Shown: positions 1-6,269, counted from the first letter of the stretch. The stretch: DNA of 10,059 bases from Firmicutes bacterium UBA1440 (GCA_002329565.1 DCTM01000052.1:76410-86468); one strand, 5' to 3'. Made by a program: numbers and translations. Notes: generated by a model not told the origin, from the sequence alone.

Positions 1-12
1 GACTCGTTTGCC

Positions 13-40
13 TTGACGTGCTTAAAAAAATTTATATAAT
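13..40 (+). promoter_or_regulatory. Sigma-A type promoter for the GNAT gene
   Basis: TTGACG at 13-18 and a perfect TATAAT at 35-40 are separated by 16 bases. The boxes are close to the housekeeping consensus, and transcription should begin near 46-48, giving a leader of about 40 bases before the ATG at 87. No operator-like repeat is evident around it. Confidence 0.7.
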
Positions 41-86
41 AGATAAAGGGGAAAATTTGGGATAGTACATTTGGAGACATTAAGTT

Positions 87-515
87 ATGATTCGACCTTA
101 CAAGAGCGATGATTTATCCGCCGTAATGGAAATATGGCTAAAGACCAATATATCCGCCCACAGTTTTATTTCTGCGGAATACTGGAAAAATAATTATGAA
201 TATGTTTCGGAACAAATTCCTGCGGCGGAGGTGTATATATATGAAGATGACACAACAAATCAAATAATCGGTTTCATCGGACTTGTTGATGCCTTTGTTG
301 TCGGCCTTTTTGTTGCTGAAAAGTATCGCTCAAAGGGTATTGGAACTGAATTGATTGGTTATGTGAAAAGCAAAAGAGAAAGCCTGTCGCTGAAAGTCTT
401 TGAAAAGAACAACAGGGCTGTCAGCTTTTACGAAAAAGCCGGATTTACTGTTCAGCAGACAAGTGTCGATGAGAATACAAACGAAGCCGAGTATATAATG
501 TCTTGGCACAGATAG
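87..515 (+). CDS. GNAT-family N-acetyltransferase
   Basis: Small cytoplasmic acetyltransferase of the GCN5-related (GNAT) superfamily, expected to move an acetyl group from acetyl-CoA to an amine; the substrate cannot be read from the sequence. The 142 residues are a full single GNAT domain. The acetyl-CoA binding motif A is visible at about 71-90, with the pyrophosphate-loop pattern R81-S-K-G-I-G86 after a hydrophobic strand (VVGLFVAEKY). The C-terminal motif B, NNRAVSFYEKAGF, lies at 108-120. The overall shape is like YjaB-type and other small stand-alone GNAT enzymes. The ribosome binding site is modest (GGAG at 73-76, ten bases before the ATG). The gene is AT-richer than the sbcDC and lysine genes downstream, so it may be accessory or recently gained. 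Its own promoter and a separate promoter before yjdF suggest it is not obligately co-transcribed with yjdF. The family call is secure and the specific function is unknown. Confidence 0.9.
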   Translation: MIRPYKSDDLSAVMEIWLKTNISAHSFISAEYWKNNYEYVSEQIPAAEVYIYEDDTTNQIIGFIGLVDAFVVGLFVAEKYRSKGIGTELIGYVKSKRESLSLKVFEKNNRAVSFYEKAGFTVQQTSVDENTNEAEYIMSWHR

Positions 516-528
516 ATTATAAAACAAA

Positions 529-557
529 TTGCTATATAGTGCTTGTCACTTTATATA
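529..557 (+). promoter_or_regulatory. Putative promoter of the yjdF leader
   Basis: TTGCTA at 529-534 and TATATA at 552-557 are 17 bases apart, so transcription would start near 564, just before the structured leader. The promoter sits on an imperfect dyad: CTATATAGTG (532-541) can pair with CAC (547-549) and TATATAG (552-558), with a two-base bulge. The dyad may serve as a weak terminator for the preceding acetyltransferase gene, as an operator, or be chance in AT-rich DNA. Confidence 0.45.
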
Positions 558-564
558 GAAAGCA

Positions 565-700
565 AGGATAAAAACGCAACGCATATTTTTTATGTGCCAG
601 AGCCGGTAGGTAGCCCGGCCGTCCCATCATTTTCGATGGGGTAAGTAACCTGCCCCTCCGGGTTGTCCGTTCTTTGCTCATAAAATTCAAGGAGGGATAT
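565..700 (+). ncRNA. Candidate yjdF-motif (azaaromatic) riboswitch
   Basis: The leader between the promoter and yjdF is far more GC-rich and structured than its surroundings. Visible helices are 602-606 with 615-619 (GCCGG/CCGGC), 623-628 with 635-640 (CCCATC/GATGGG), and a longer pairing of 605-611 with 648-654 (one G-U). Two alternatives compete: 614-618 with 658-662 (CCCGG/CCGGG), and CCCTCC at 654-659 with GGAGGG at 691-696, which is the ribosome binding site of yjdF. This layout suits ligand control of translation by hiding or freeing the site. The yjdF motif RNA is known upstream of yjdF genes in Bacillota and binds many azaaromatic compounds. I assign it by position and structure, not by a covariance-model match, and the exact ends are approximate. 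Confidence 0.72.
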
Positions 701-702
701 TT

Positions 703-1119
703 ATGGGCGAAACGATTGGCAAATTATCGGTGTTTTTTGAAGAGCCATTTTGGGTGGGCGTCTTTGAGAGAATTGAGGACGGCAAACTTTCTGTGGCAAA
801 GGTAACCTTTGGTGCTGAACCGAAAGATTATGAAGTTTATGACTTCGTCTTGAAAACCCGGTGCGATTTACAGTTTAGTCCGGCTGTTGAAATTGCTGTG
901 ACGGAGAAACACATAAATCCAAAGCGTATGCAGCGTGAGATAAAAAAGCAGATGGCTGATACAGGTATCGGAACAAAATCTCAGCAGGCATTAAAATTGC
1001 AGCACGAACAGTTCAAGAGAGAACGCAAGAAGAAGAGTTGCGAGCAAAAGCAAGCGGAGAAACAACGTTTATTTGAATTGAAACAGCAAAAGAAGAAGGA
1101 AAAGCACAGAGGCAGATGA
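703..1119 (+). CDS. yjdF: YjdF family protein (DUF2992)
   Basis: Small, highly basic cytoplasmic protein of the YjdF family. Its biochemical role is not established; the family is known mainly because a riboswitch sensing azaaromatic compounds often precedes it, pointing to a part in coping with such molecules. The 138 residues look full length. The N-terminal part (about 7-50) carries the family pattern LSVFFEEPFWVGVFE, then FGAEPKDYEVYDFVL. A middle INPKRMQREIKKQM segment (about 72-85) follows, then TGIGTKSQQALKLQ, and the end is a lysine-rich, probably helical tail finishing in KEKHRGR, as is typical. The start at 703 follows an excellent AAGGAGGG at 689-696. The coding end overlaps a terminator hairpin, so the gene seems to be a single-gene unit. 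The acetyltransferase gene upstream could be a functional neighbour, but separate promoters argue only for loose association. Confidence 0.92.
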   Translation: MGETIGKLSVFFEEPFWVGVFERIEDGKLSVAKVTFGAEPKDYEVYDFVLKTRCDLQFSPAVEIAVTEKHINPKRMQREIKKQMADTGIGTKSQQALKLQHEQFKRERKKKSCEQKQAEKQRLFELKQQKKKEKHRGR

Positions 1120-1135
1120 TGTCTTTGTGCTTTTC
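1099..1135 (+). terminator. Hairpin terminator overlapping the yjdF stop
   Basis: Positions 1099-1111 pair with 1123-1135 in a 13-base-pair stem (one G-U) around an 11-base loop. The 3' arm ends in TTTTC, but no long U-run follows, so termination may be incomplete. The 5' arm lies within the last codons of yjdF and the stop codon is in the loop. Confidence 0.65.
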
Positions 1136-1277
1136 AAAAGGAACGGTTTTGACGGATTTCATTATTTGTTCTGCCAAACCATTGGTTAATGCGCAGGCTC
1201 CGTATGACTACCACGACCGAAATGGAGTAACATGCGCATACACATGCTTTCATATTATCTTTGGCACAACGTTTTGA

Positions 1278-1307
1278 TTGCAAAAGCGCGCACGGCCGTG
1301 GTATAAT
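1278..1307 (+). promoter_or_regulatory. Promoter with internal palindrome (putative operator)
   Basis: TTGCAA at 1278-1283 and a perfect TATAAT at 1302-1307 are 18 bases apart. A perfect 10-base palindrome, CACGGCCGTG, occupies 1291-1300 directly upstream of the -10 box, where a bound repressor would block RNA polymerase. The transcript would start near 1313 and carry a leader of about 90 bases, within which AGCC (1332-1335)/GGCT (1341-1344) and ATAGC (1330-1334)/GCTAT (1354-1358) are mutually exclusive pairings. A second TATAAT at 1371-1376 has no good -35 partner. The rest of 1120-1277 shows no gene I can support. Confidence 0.55.
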
Positions 1308-1403
1308 AACACAAAGGAAGCACAACAATATAGCCGGGATGGCTTCGTAGAAAGCTATCACACAGACGGATATAATTTAGCTGTTCAATAAGGAGGTAGA
1401 AAG

Positions 1404-1658
1404 ATGGCTTGTTATTATGTAATCGGAGTTCGTATGGACAACAGAGTCAGCAATTCTTTGAAATTCCAGGAAGCTCTCACAGCAAACGGTTGTAAACTCA
1501 AAGCGCGTCTCGGCCTGCACGAAGCAAGCGAAGATGTATGTGCGATGGATGGTCTGATTATCCTGCAACCTTGTGGTGAAAAGGAAGAAATCGAAAAGCT
1601 TGTTAAAGATCTGAACGCTCTCGAGGGAATCACTGCGAAATATATTGATCTTAACTAA
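1404..1658 (+). CDS. Small ACT/NikR-C-like protein, TM1266-type
   Basis: Predicted 84-residue cytoplasmic protein. The pattern of a short first strand (YYVIGVRMDN), a helix (SNSLKFQEALTANG), the block KARLGLHEA at about 33-41, a strand-rich stretch MDGLIILQPCG at about 48-58, a helix rich in E, K and L (EEIEKLVKDLNAL) and a final GITAKYIDL strand fits a ferredoxin-like beta-alpha-beta fold. It resembles the TM1266 family annotated as putative regulators of iron-only hydrogenase systems, which are about this long. That is recognition by pattern, and a general ACT-domain protein is the alternative. No hydrogenase maturation gene is visible nearby. A very strong ribosome binding site, AAGGAGGT at 1390-1397, precedes the ATG, and codon choice looks like that of a well-expressed gene. 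Three cysteines (C3, C30, C46) and a fourth in QPCG are notable for so small a protein. Confidence 0.6.
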   Translation: MACYYVIGVRMDNRVSNSLKFQEALTANGCKLKARLGLHEASEDVCAMDGLIILQPCGEKEEIEKLVKDLNALEGITAKYIDLN

Positions 1659-1746
1659 GTGTGGTCGTCGGAAACAACTGTGCAATGAGATTCTTGAATT
1701 GGACAGTAAAGCTCTTGCAGCAATATGCGGCGGTGAGAATAAGTAA
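1615..1746 (+). pseudogene. Out-of-frame coding-like tail, possible gene remnant
   Basis: In the frame one base ahead of the preceding gene, an open stretch from 1615 reaches a TAA at 1744-1746. From 1660 it reads CGRRKQLCNEILELDSKAL followed by AAICGGENK, a composition like a real helical C-terminus with three cysteines rather than random translation. No good start with a ribosome binding site is present: the frame has a TGA at 1612-1614, and the only nearby candidate is a TTG at 1645. It could be the end of a decayed gene, the tail of the preceding protein reached by a +1 frameshift, or chance. I do not recognise the family. Confidence 0.3.
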
Positions 1747-1750
1747 AGTT

Positions 1751-1788
1751 AAGCTCGCAATTCTTTATTATGAAAGAGTTGCGAGCTT
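1751..1788 (+). terminator. Strong hairpin terminator after the TM1266-like gene
   Basis: Positions 1751-1760 pair perfectly with 1779-1788 (AAGCTCGCAA/TTGCGAGCTT), and the helix continues inward to 1766/1773 with one G-U, giving about 16 base pairs and a six-base loop. A T-rich stretch (TTTCTGTTTG) overlaps and follows the 3' arm. It closes the transcription unit that starts near 1313. Confidence 0.85.
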
Positions 1789-1927
1789 TCTGTTTGCTCA
1801 AAACCACTTTAAGCCCCCTTTTGAGTCAATTTACGCCGGCATTAACAAAAACGGCAGAAAAAATACAGTTCGAAAACTCAGTGCCGAAAACCAGTCAATA
1901 ACTCGGCACCTCATCGAAAACTTTTGA

Positions 1928-2107
1928 AGCCGAAAAACTCAAAAAAATGAGCAAATTTTCAAGTTATGCAAGCTTTTGCAGCCAAAAAATACTAATATTG
2001 GTTAATTTTGACTGAAATTATTGAATAAAAAGAGAACTCATTACCATAAAATTATATATTTTACAATAAAACCGTGTACAAGTTGAAAATTTGCTCATTT
2101 TTCGGCT
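1928..2107. repeat. Large inverted repeat with 20-base perfect arms
   Basis: Positions 1943-1962 are the exact reverse complement of 2083-2102, separated by 120 AT-rich bases. The outer ends match again: AGCCGAAAAA at 1928-1937 is the complement of TTTTTCGGCT at 2098-2107, the left arm carrying about ten extra bases between the two blocks. A smaller hairpin (TGCAA/TTGCA, 1967-1980) lies inside. The overall shape, about 180 bp with terminal inverted repeats and no coding, is like a miniature inverted-repeat element, but no target-site duplication is evident. Confidence 0.6.
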
Positions 2108-2142
2108 AAAAAATAAAAAATTTAGATTGAGGTACTTGTGTG

Positions 2143-2240
2143 TCATGCAAACCTGTAATATCTGTCTGTGGGGAAGACCTCACACCGTTACACTGGGTGA
2201 ACAAATGAAGCGTAGCTTAACATTGTGGAAATTTGCATGA
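2143..2240 (+). other. Potentially structured segment upstream of sbcD promoter
   Basis: TCATGCAAA at 2143-2151 is the exact complement of TTTGCATGA at 2232-2240, enclosing about 80 bases. Inside, TGTGGGG (2167-2173) and CCTCACA (2178-2184) form a seven-base-pair hairpin with an AAGA tetraloop, and CACC/GGTG can pair just after it. The segment is richer in GC than its flanks. It lies before the sbcD promoter, so it is not the sbcD leader. I recognise no known RNA family, and the strand is assumed. Confidence 0.3.
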
Positions 2241-2256
2241 TTTGTGAAAATAAAGT

Positions 2257-2286
2257 GTGACCTGATATCAGAAATAATTGTATAAT
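2257..2286 (+). promoter_or_regulatory. Probable sbcDC promoter
   Basis: GTGACC at 2257-2262 (a partial -35) and a perfect TATAAT at 2281-2286 are 18 bases apart, predicting a start near 2292 and a leader of roughly 35 bases. The -35 box is weak, as would suit low-level expression of a DNA nuclease. Confidence 0.5.
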
Positions 2287-2327
2287 TTATATAAAGAGTA
2301 GTGTCGTTAAATATTAGGGAGGGGCAT

Positions 2328-3464
2328 ATGAAATTTCTGCATTTATCCGATCTGCATCTGGGGAAGGCAGTACACGAGTTTTCTATGATAGAGGATCAGG
2401 AGTACATATTGAAGAAGATCATAGGGATTGTTGATGAGGAGCAGCCGCAGTGCGTGTTGATCGCCGGAGATGTCTTTGACAGGACGATTGCATCGACTGA
2501 AGCGTTGCACCTTTTGGACGACTTCCTCGTAGCGTTGGCGAAACGGAATGTACAAGTCTTTCTTATCAGCGGCAATCATGATTCCGCAGAGCGGCTTTCC
2601 TTTGGCGCGCGGTTAATCGCAGAGAGCGGGATCCATATTGCGCGCGGGTATGACGGAGAGATCGCGAAACACACAGTTTCCGATGAATATGGAGAAGTAG
2701 ATATTTATTTGTTGCCGTTTTTGAAACCGGCATATGTGAGACGATTCTTCCCCGATGAGGAGATCGATTCGTGGACGGATGCGCTGGATGCGGTCATAAA
2801 AGCGACGCCCGTGGACCCTGATCGCCGCAATGTGATAGTTGCCCATCAATTTGTCACGGGAGCGTTTCGCTGTGACTCTGAAGAAATCAATATCGGCGGA
2901 GCTGATAACGTGGACGCGCGCGTGTTTGATACCTTTGATTATGTGGCGCTCGGCCATCTGCATGGGGCCCAGAGCGTTGGACACGAGACAGTGAGCTATT
3001 GCGGAACGCCGCTGAAATATTCCTTTTCCGAGGTCACGCAGACCAAAAGCGTCTCGGTAGTGGAGTTGGCAGAAAAGGGCAATGTCACGATACGCACGGT
3101 GCCGTTGGTACCGCTGCGCGATATGCGGGAGATAAAGGGAAAGTATTTGGAGCTGACGGCAAAAGATTTTTACAAGGAACTGAATTTGAACGATTACTAC
3201 CGCATTACCTTGACCGATGAGGAGGATCAGCCGGATGCGCTCGGCAAGCTGAGGATTATTTATCCGAATTTGATGCGCTTGGATTACGACAACAAGCGCA
3301 CCCGAAAACAAGCCGATTTCTCAGACAGAGTGGATGTTACCGAATTTACACCGCTTGAATTGTTTGAGCTGCTTTTCAAGGAGCAGAACGGCCGCGAGTT
3401 GTCCGACACGCAGAGGGAACACTTAAATGAAGTAATCGAAGAGGTGTTGGAGGAAGTGCGATGA
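2328..3464 (+). CDS. sbcD: SbcD, nuclease subunit of SbcCD exonuclease
   Basis: Metallophosphoesterase subunit of SbcCD, the bacterial Mre11-Rad50 complex, which uses two metal ions (typically Mn) to cut DNA ends, hairpins and protein-blocked ends in the cytoplasm. The 378 residues fit the family. The phosphoesterase motifs are all present in order: D8-L-H10 (SDLHLG), GDVFD with D48, GNHD with N83, H84 and D85, H173 in IVAHQFV, and GHLH at 209-212. The C-terminal part (after about 250) is the capping and SbcC-binding region. I chose the ATG at 2328 because MKFLHLSDLHLG is the usual N-terminus and AGGGAGGGG sits just before it; the in-frame GTG at 2301 would add nine uncharacteristic residues and lies almost at the predicted transcription start. 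The last bases overlap sbcC, showing translational coupling. Confidence 0.95.
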   Translation: MKFLHLSDLHLGKAVHEFSMIEDQEYILKKIIGIVDEEQPQCVLIAGDVFDRTIASTEALHLLDDFLVALAKRNVQVFLISGNHDSAERLSFGARLIAESGIHIARGYDGEIAKHTVSDEYGEVDIYLLPFLKPAYVRRFFPDEEIDSWTDALDAVIKATPVDPDRRNVIVAHQFVTGAFRCDSEEINIGGADNVDARVFDTFDYVALGHLHGAQSVGHETVSYCGTPLKYSFSEVTQTKSVSVVELAEKGNVTIRTVPLVPLRDMREIKGKYLELTAKDFYKELNLNDYYRITLTDEEDQPDALGKLRIIYPNLMRLDYDNKRTRKQADFSDRVDVTEFTPLELFELLFKEQNGRELSDTQREHLNEVIEEVLEEVR

Positions 3465-6229
3465 GACCGATAAAATTGATTGTTTCGGCGTTCGGCCCTT
3501 ACGCGGGAAAGACGGAGATTGAATTGGACAAGCTTGGCACGAACGGCCTTTATCTGATAACCGGCGATACGGGGGCGGGCAAGACGACGATTTTCGACGC
3601 GATTACTTTCGCTCTTTACGGCGAGCCGAGCGGCAACACGCGCGAGCCGGCGATGTTGCGCAGCAAGTATGCGGCCGACGATGTTGACACCTACGTGGAG
3701 ATGACGTTTGTTTACGGCGACGAGAAATATATTGTGCGACGCAATCCCGAATATCTGCGTCCAAAGAAACGCGGCGAAGGTTGGGTGAAACAAAGTGCCG
3801 ACGCCGAACTGACAAAGCCCGACGGTACGAATGTAACGGGTGTACGTTACGTAAATGAGGAAATTCGCGCGCTGCTTGGCATCGACAGGACGCAGTTCAC
3901 TCAGATCGCTATGATTGCGCAAGGAGATTTTCTGAAGCTGCTGATTGCATCCACCGACGAGAGGAAGGCAATTTTTCGCCGAATTTTCCAAACATCTGTG
4001 TATCAGAGCTTGCAGGAGAAGCTGAAGGCGGAAGCGAACGGATTGAGAAACCGATACGACGATCTCAAAAAGAGTATCGATCAATATATCGGCGGGATCA
4101 GCTGTGCGGAGGATGACGTAGCCGAAATTGAGTTGCGCAAAGCGAAGAACGGAGAGTTGCTGCTTGCAGACACACTGGCATTGCTGAATGAACTGATTCG
4201 CCGCGACGAAGAAAAGGAAGGCCGCGTGAAAGCGGAGCTCGAAACGTTGGATAAGGAGCTCGATGAGATTAAGGCGAAGTTTACGCTCTTTGAGGGACAG
4301 GAAAAATTACGTGCGGAGCTGAAAGAAACAGAAAAGATACTCGCCGATGCGGAGACTCTGTTGCCCGAATTGCAGCAAAAAAATCGCGCGGCAAATGAAC
4401 TCAAGCCGCAGGCAGATAAATTTACGGATGAAATTGCTGCGTTAAAGGATAGGTTGCCGCGCTACGACGAACTTGAGAGCCTGCGCGCGGAATTGCGGCA
4501 GGCAGTCCGGCGATTGCAGGAAAGGCAAAGGAAAAGCGCGCAGCTCGAGCAGGCGCTCGCGCAGAGCAAGGAGCGATTGGCGAAGGAAAAGGAAGAGCTC
4601 CTTGCTCTCGCCGACGCTACAGCGGCGGCGGTGCGGCTGCAAAATGAACAGGCCGCACTGCGCGAGCGCCTGGAGCGCCTGCAGGCCGCAGAGGAGCTCA
4701 ACATCGAGTACGACGGCAATCTGGTGAAACTGGCCTCAGCACAGGAGGCCTACGTTAAAGCGCGCGATGCTGCGGAACTGGCCTCGAACGTTTACAGCGG
4801 TAAGAATAAAGCATTTTTGGACGCTCAGGCAGGAATCCTCGCCGCTGCCTTAAAAGAAGGGGAGCCTTGTCCCGTATGCGGAGCGGAGACGCACCCTCGA
4901 CTTGCCTCATGTCCCGAACAGGCTCCCGGCGAGAAGGAAGTGGAGGCGGCGAAACGAAACGCTGAGCGGGCACAGGAGGGCAGTGCGAAGGCGAGCGCAA
5001 TGGCTGCGAGGATTAAGGGTGAAACTGAGAATCAATTAAAAGAATTGCAGAAGACTGCCAAATCTTTGCAATTGGAATACGATGCGGATACATTCCTTTC
5101 TTTGATTAAGAAAGATATAGCCAATGTGTGCGGTCAGATCAAAGAAGTGCAGGCAAAATTGGATATTGCGCGTGAACGGGAAGCGCGCAAAGCGCAGCTC
5201 GACCGTACATTGCCTGCAGTTGAGCAGAGGCTGGCGGAGGAGCAAGAGGAATCGGTTGCAGTGAAGAACGAAATCACTGCATTGGAAACCGAACAAAAAG
5301 GCTTGCAGGCAAACGAGCAAAAGCTCGCTGCCACGCTGGCGTTTGCGAGTAAGGAAGATGCGGAGGCGCATTTGCGTGTGCTTGAAAAGAAGAAGGCGGA
5401 CATTTTGCATGATATCGAGAAGAGCAAGGCGGATTTGGACGCACAAAGCGAACGTTGCATGACGATGAAAACAAAGATCGACACATTGAACGCACAACTT
5501 CGTGAGGCGCCTGCAATCGATGTCGCTCTGTTATCCAAACGGCGCGAGATCCTGGAAAGCAACATGTGCATGCGCAACAACGAGATCGTCACAATCGGAA
5601 CACGGCTGAGTAATAACAGAGACGCGAGCAGCAACATCGAAATGCAGCAGAGTGCATTGCTCGGTGTTGAGGAACGTTTGACATGGGTGAAGTCACTCTC
5701 AGACACGGCAAACGGTACGGTGCCGGGCAAGGAAAAGATTATGCTTGAAACCTATGTGCAGGCATTTTATTTCGATCGCATTATCCGATGCGCAAATTTG
5801 CGCCTAATGATGATGTCAAATGGGCAGTACGAGCTGGTACGGAATGCGAACGCAAGCAATATGCGGAGCCAGAGCGGGCTGGAGCTGAACGTGATCGACC
5901 ATTATAATGACGCAACCGAGCGGAGCGTCAAAACTCTGTCCGGCGGAGAATCCTTCATGGCATCGCTTTCGCTCGCACTTGGTCTTGCAGATGAAGTTCA
6001 GTCATCCGCAGGCGGCATTCGCCTTAACACTATGTTCGTTGACGAGGGATTTGGCTCACTCGATGCCGAGACACTCTCGCAGGCGATGAAGGTACTGAAC
6101 GGTTTGGCGGAGAGCAATCTGCTGATCGGCATCATTTCACATGTCGGCGAATTGAAGGAAAAAATAGACAAGCAGATTATTGTTACGAAGGATAGAAGCG
6201 GAGGCAGCCGCATAGAAATCACGGTTTAG
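3461..6229 (+). CDS. sbcC: SbcC, ATPase subunit of SbcCD exonuclease
   Basis: Rad50-like SMC-family ATPase that partners SbcD. ATP binding brings two heads together around DNA, and hydrolysis opens access for the nuclease. The N-terminal half of the head has the Walker A motif GDTGAGKT at 35-42. Two long charged heptad-rich stretches (roughly 170-460 and 480-740) form an antiparallel coiled coil, joined at the zinc hook C470-P-V-C473, where two SbcC molecules dimerise through zinc. The C-terminal half of the head carries the ABC signature LSGGE at 826-830, Walker B ending in D861-E862, the D-loop GSLD at 865-868, and the switch histidine H894. At 922 residues it is shorter than the E. coli protein (about 1,050), mostly through a shorter coiled coil, as is common in Bacillota. 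Its ATG overlaps the sbcD stop in ATGA. All catalytic motifs are intact. Confidence 0.96.
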   Translation: MRPIKLIVSAFGPYAGKTEIELDKLGTNGLYLITGDTGAGKTTIFDAITFALYGEPSGNTREPAMLRSKYAADDVDTYVEMTFVYGDEKYIVRRNPEYLRPKKRGEGWVKQSADAELTKPDGTNVTGVRYVNEEIRALLGIDRTQFTQIAMIAQGDFLKLLIASTDERKAIFRRIFQTSVYQSLQEKLKAEANGLRNRYDDLKKSIDQYIGGISCAEDDVAEIELRKAKNGELLLADTLALLNELIRRDEEKEGRVKAELETLDKELDEIKAKFTLFEGQEKLRAELKETEKILADAETLLPELQQKNRAANELKPQADKFTDEIAALKDRLPRYDELESLRAELRQAVRRLQERQRKSAQLEQALAQSKERLAKEKEELLALADATAAAVRLQNEQAALRERLERLQAAEELNIEYDGNLVKLASAQEAYVKARDAAELASNVYSGKNKAFLDAQAGILAAALKEGEPCPVCGAETHPRLASCPEQAPGEKEVEAAKRNAERAQEGSAKASAMAARIKGETENQLKELQKTAKSLQLEYDADTFLSLIKKDIANVCGQIKEVQAKLDIAREREARKAQLDRTLPAVEQRLAEEQEESVAVKNEITALETEQKGLQANEQKLAATLAFASKEDAEAHLRVLEKKKADILHDIEKSKADLDAQSERCMTMKTKIDTLNAQLREAPAIDVALLSKRREILESNMCMRNNEIVTIGTRLSNNRDASSNIEMQQSALLGVEERLTWVKSLSDTANGTVPGKEKIMLETYVQAFYFDRIIRCANLRLMMMSNGQYELVRNANASNMRSQSGLELNVIDHYNDATERSVKTLSGGESFMASLSLALGLADEVQSSAGGIRLNTMFVDEGFGSLDAETLSQAMKVLNGLAESNLLIGIISHVGELKEKIDKQIIVTKDRSGGSRIEITV

Positions 6230-6233
6230 CCGG

Positions 6234-6254
6234 CGCAGGGACGGTTCCTCTGCG
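6234..6254. repeat. Short hairpin with GGGACGGTTCC core
   Basis: CGCAGGG (6234-6240) pairs with 6248-6254 in a seven-base-pair stem with one G-U, five bases after the sbcC stop. The GGGACGGTTCC core resembles dispersed intergenic repeats that I recall from several Bacillota genomes. It may also help end the sbcDC transcript, although no U-run follows. Confidence 0.4.
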
Positions 6255-6269
6255 TTGATTTCGCAACAT

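Larger units (their letters stand above)
1789..2256. other. AT-rich intergenic region with repeats, no gene seen
   Basis: About 470 bases without a supportable coding region. The heptamer CGAAAAC occurs at 1871, 1885 and 1915, with a near copy (CGAAAAAC) at 1931. GTGCCGA (1881-1887) can pair with TCGGCAC (1903-1909). A large inverted repeat spans 1928-2107, and a smaller potentially folded segment spans 2143-2240. Homopolymer A and T tracts are frequent and no reading frame shows protein-like composition. Confidence 0.7.

Noticed and set aside
1134..1361. Minus-strand open frame of 75 codons between yjdF and the TM1266-like gene
   Set aside because: No ribosome binding site, unusual cysteine-rich composition, and it overlaps a good plus-strand promoter.
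1661..1927. Open reading frame of 88 codons on the + strand
   Set aside because: It runs through the strong terminator hairpin and the repeat cluster, has no ribosome binding site, and its composition is not protein-like.
1871..1941. CRISPR-like array from the CGAAAAC repeats
   Set aside because: Repeats are only 7-11 bases long, spacing is irregular, and no cas gene is present.
2301..2327. GTG at 2301 as the sbcD start
   Set aside because: MKFLHLSDLHLG at 2328 is the standard N-terminus with a good ribosome binding site, and 2301 lies almost at the predicted transcription start.
2613..4084. Long minus-strand open frames opposite sbcD and sbcC (232 and 266 codons)
   Set aside because: They are antisense shadows of two genes with complete catalytic motifs, and their translations show no family features.
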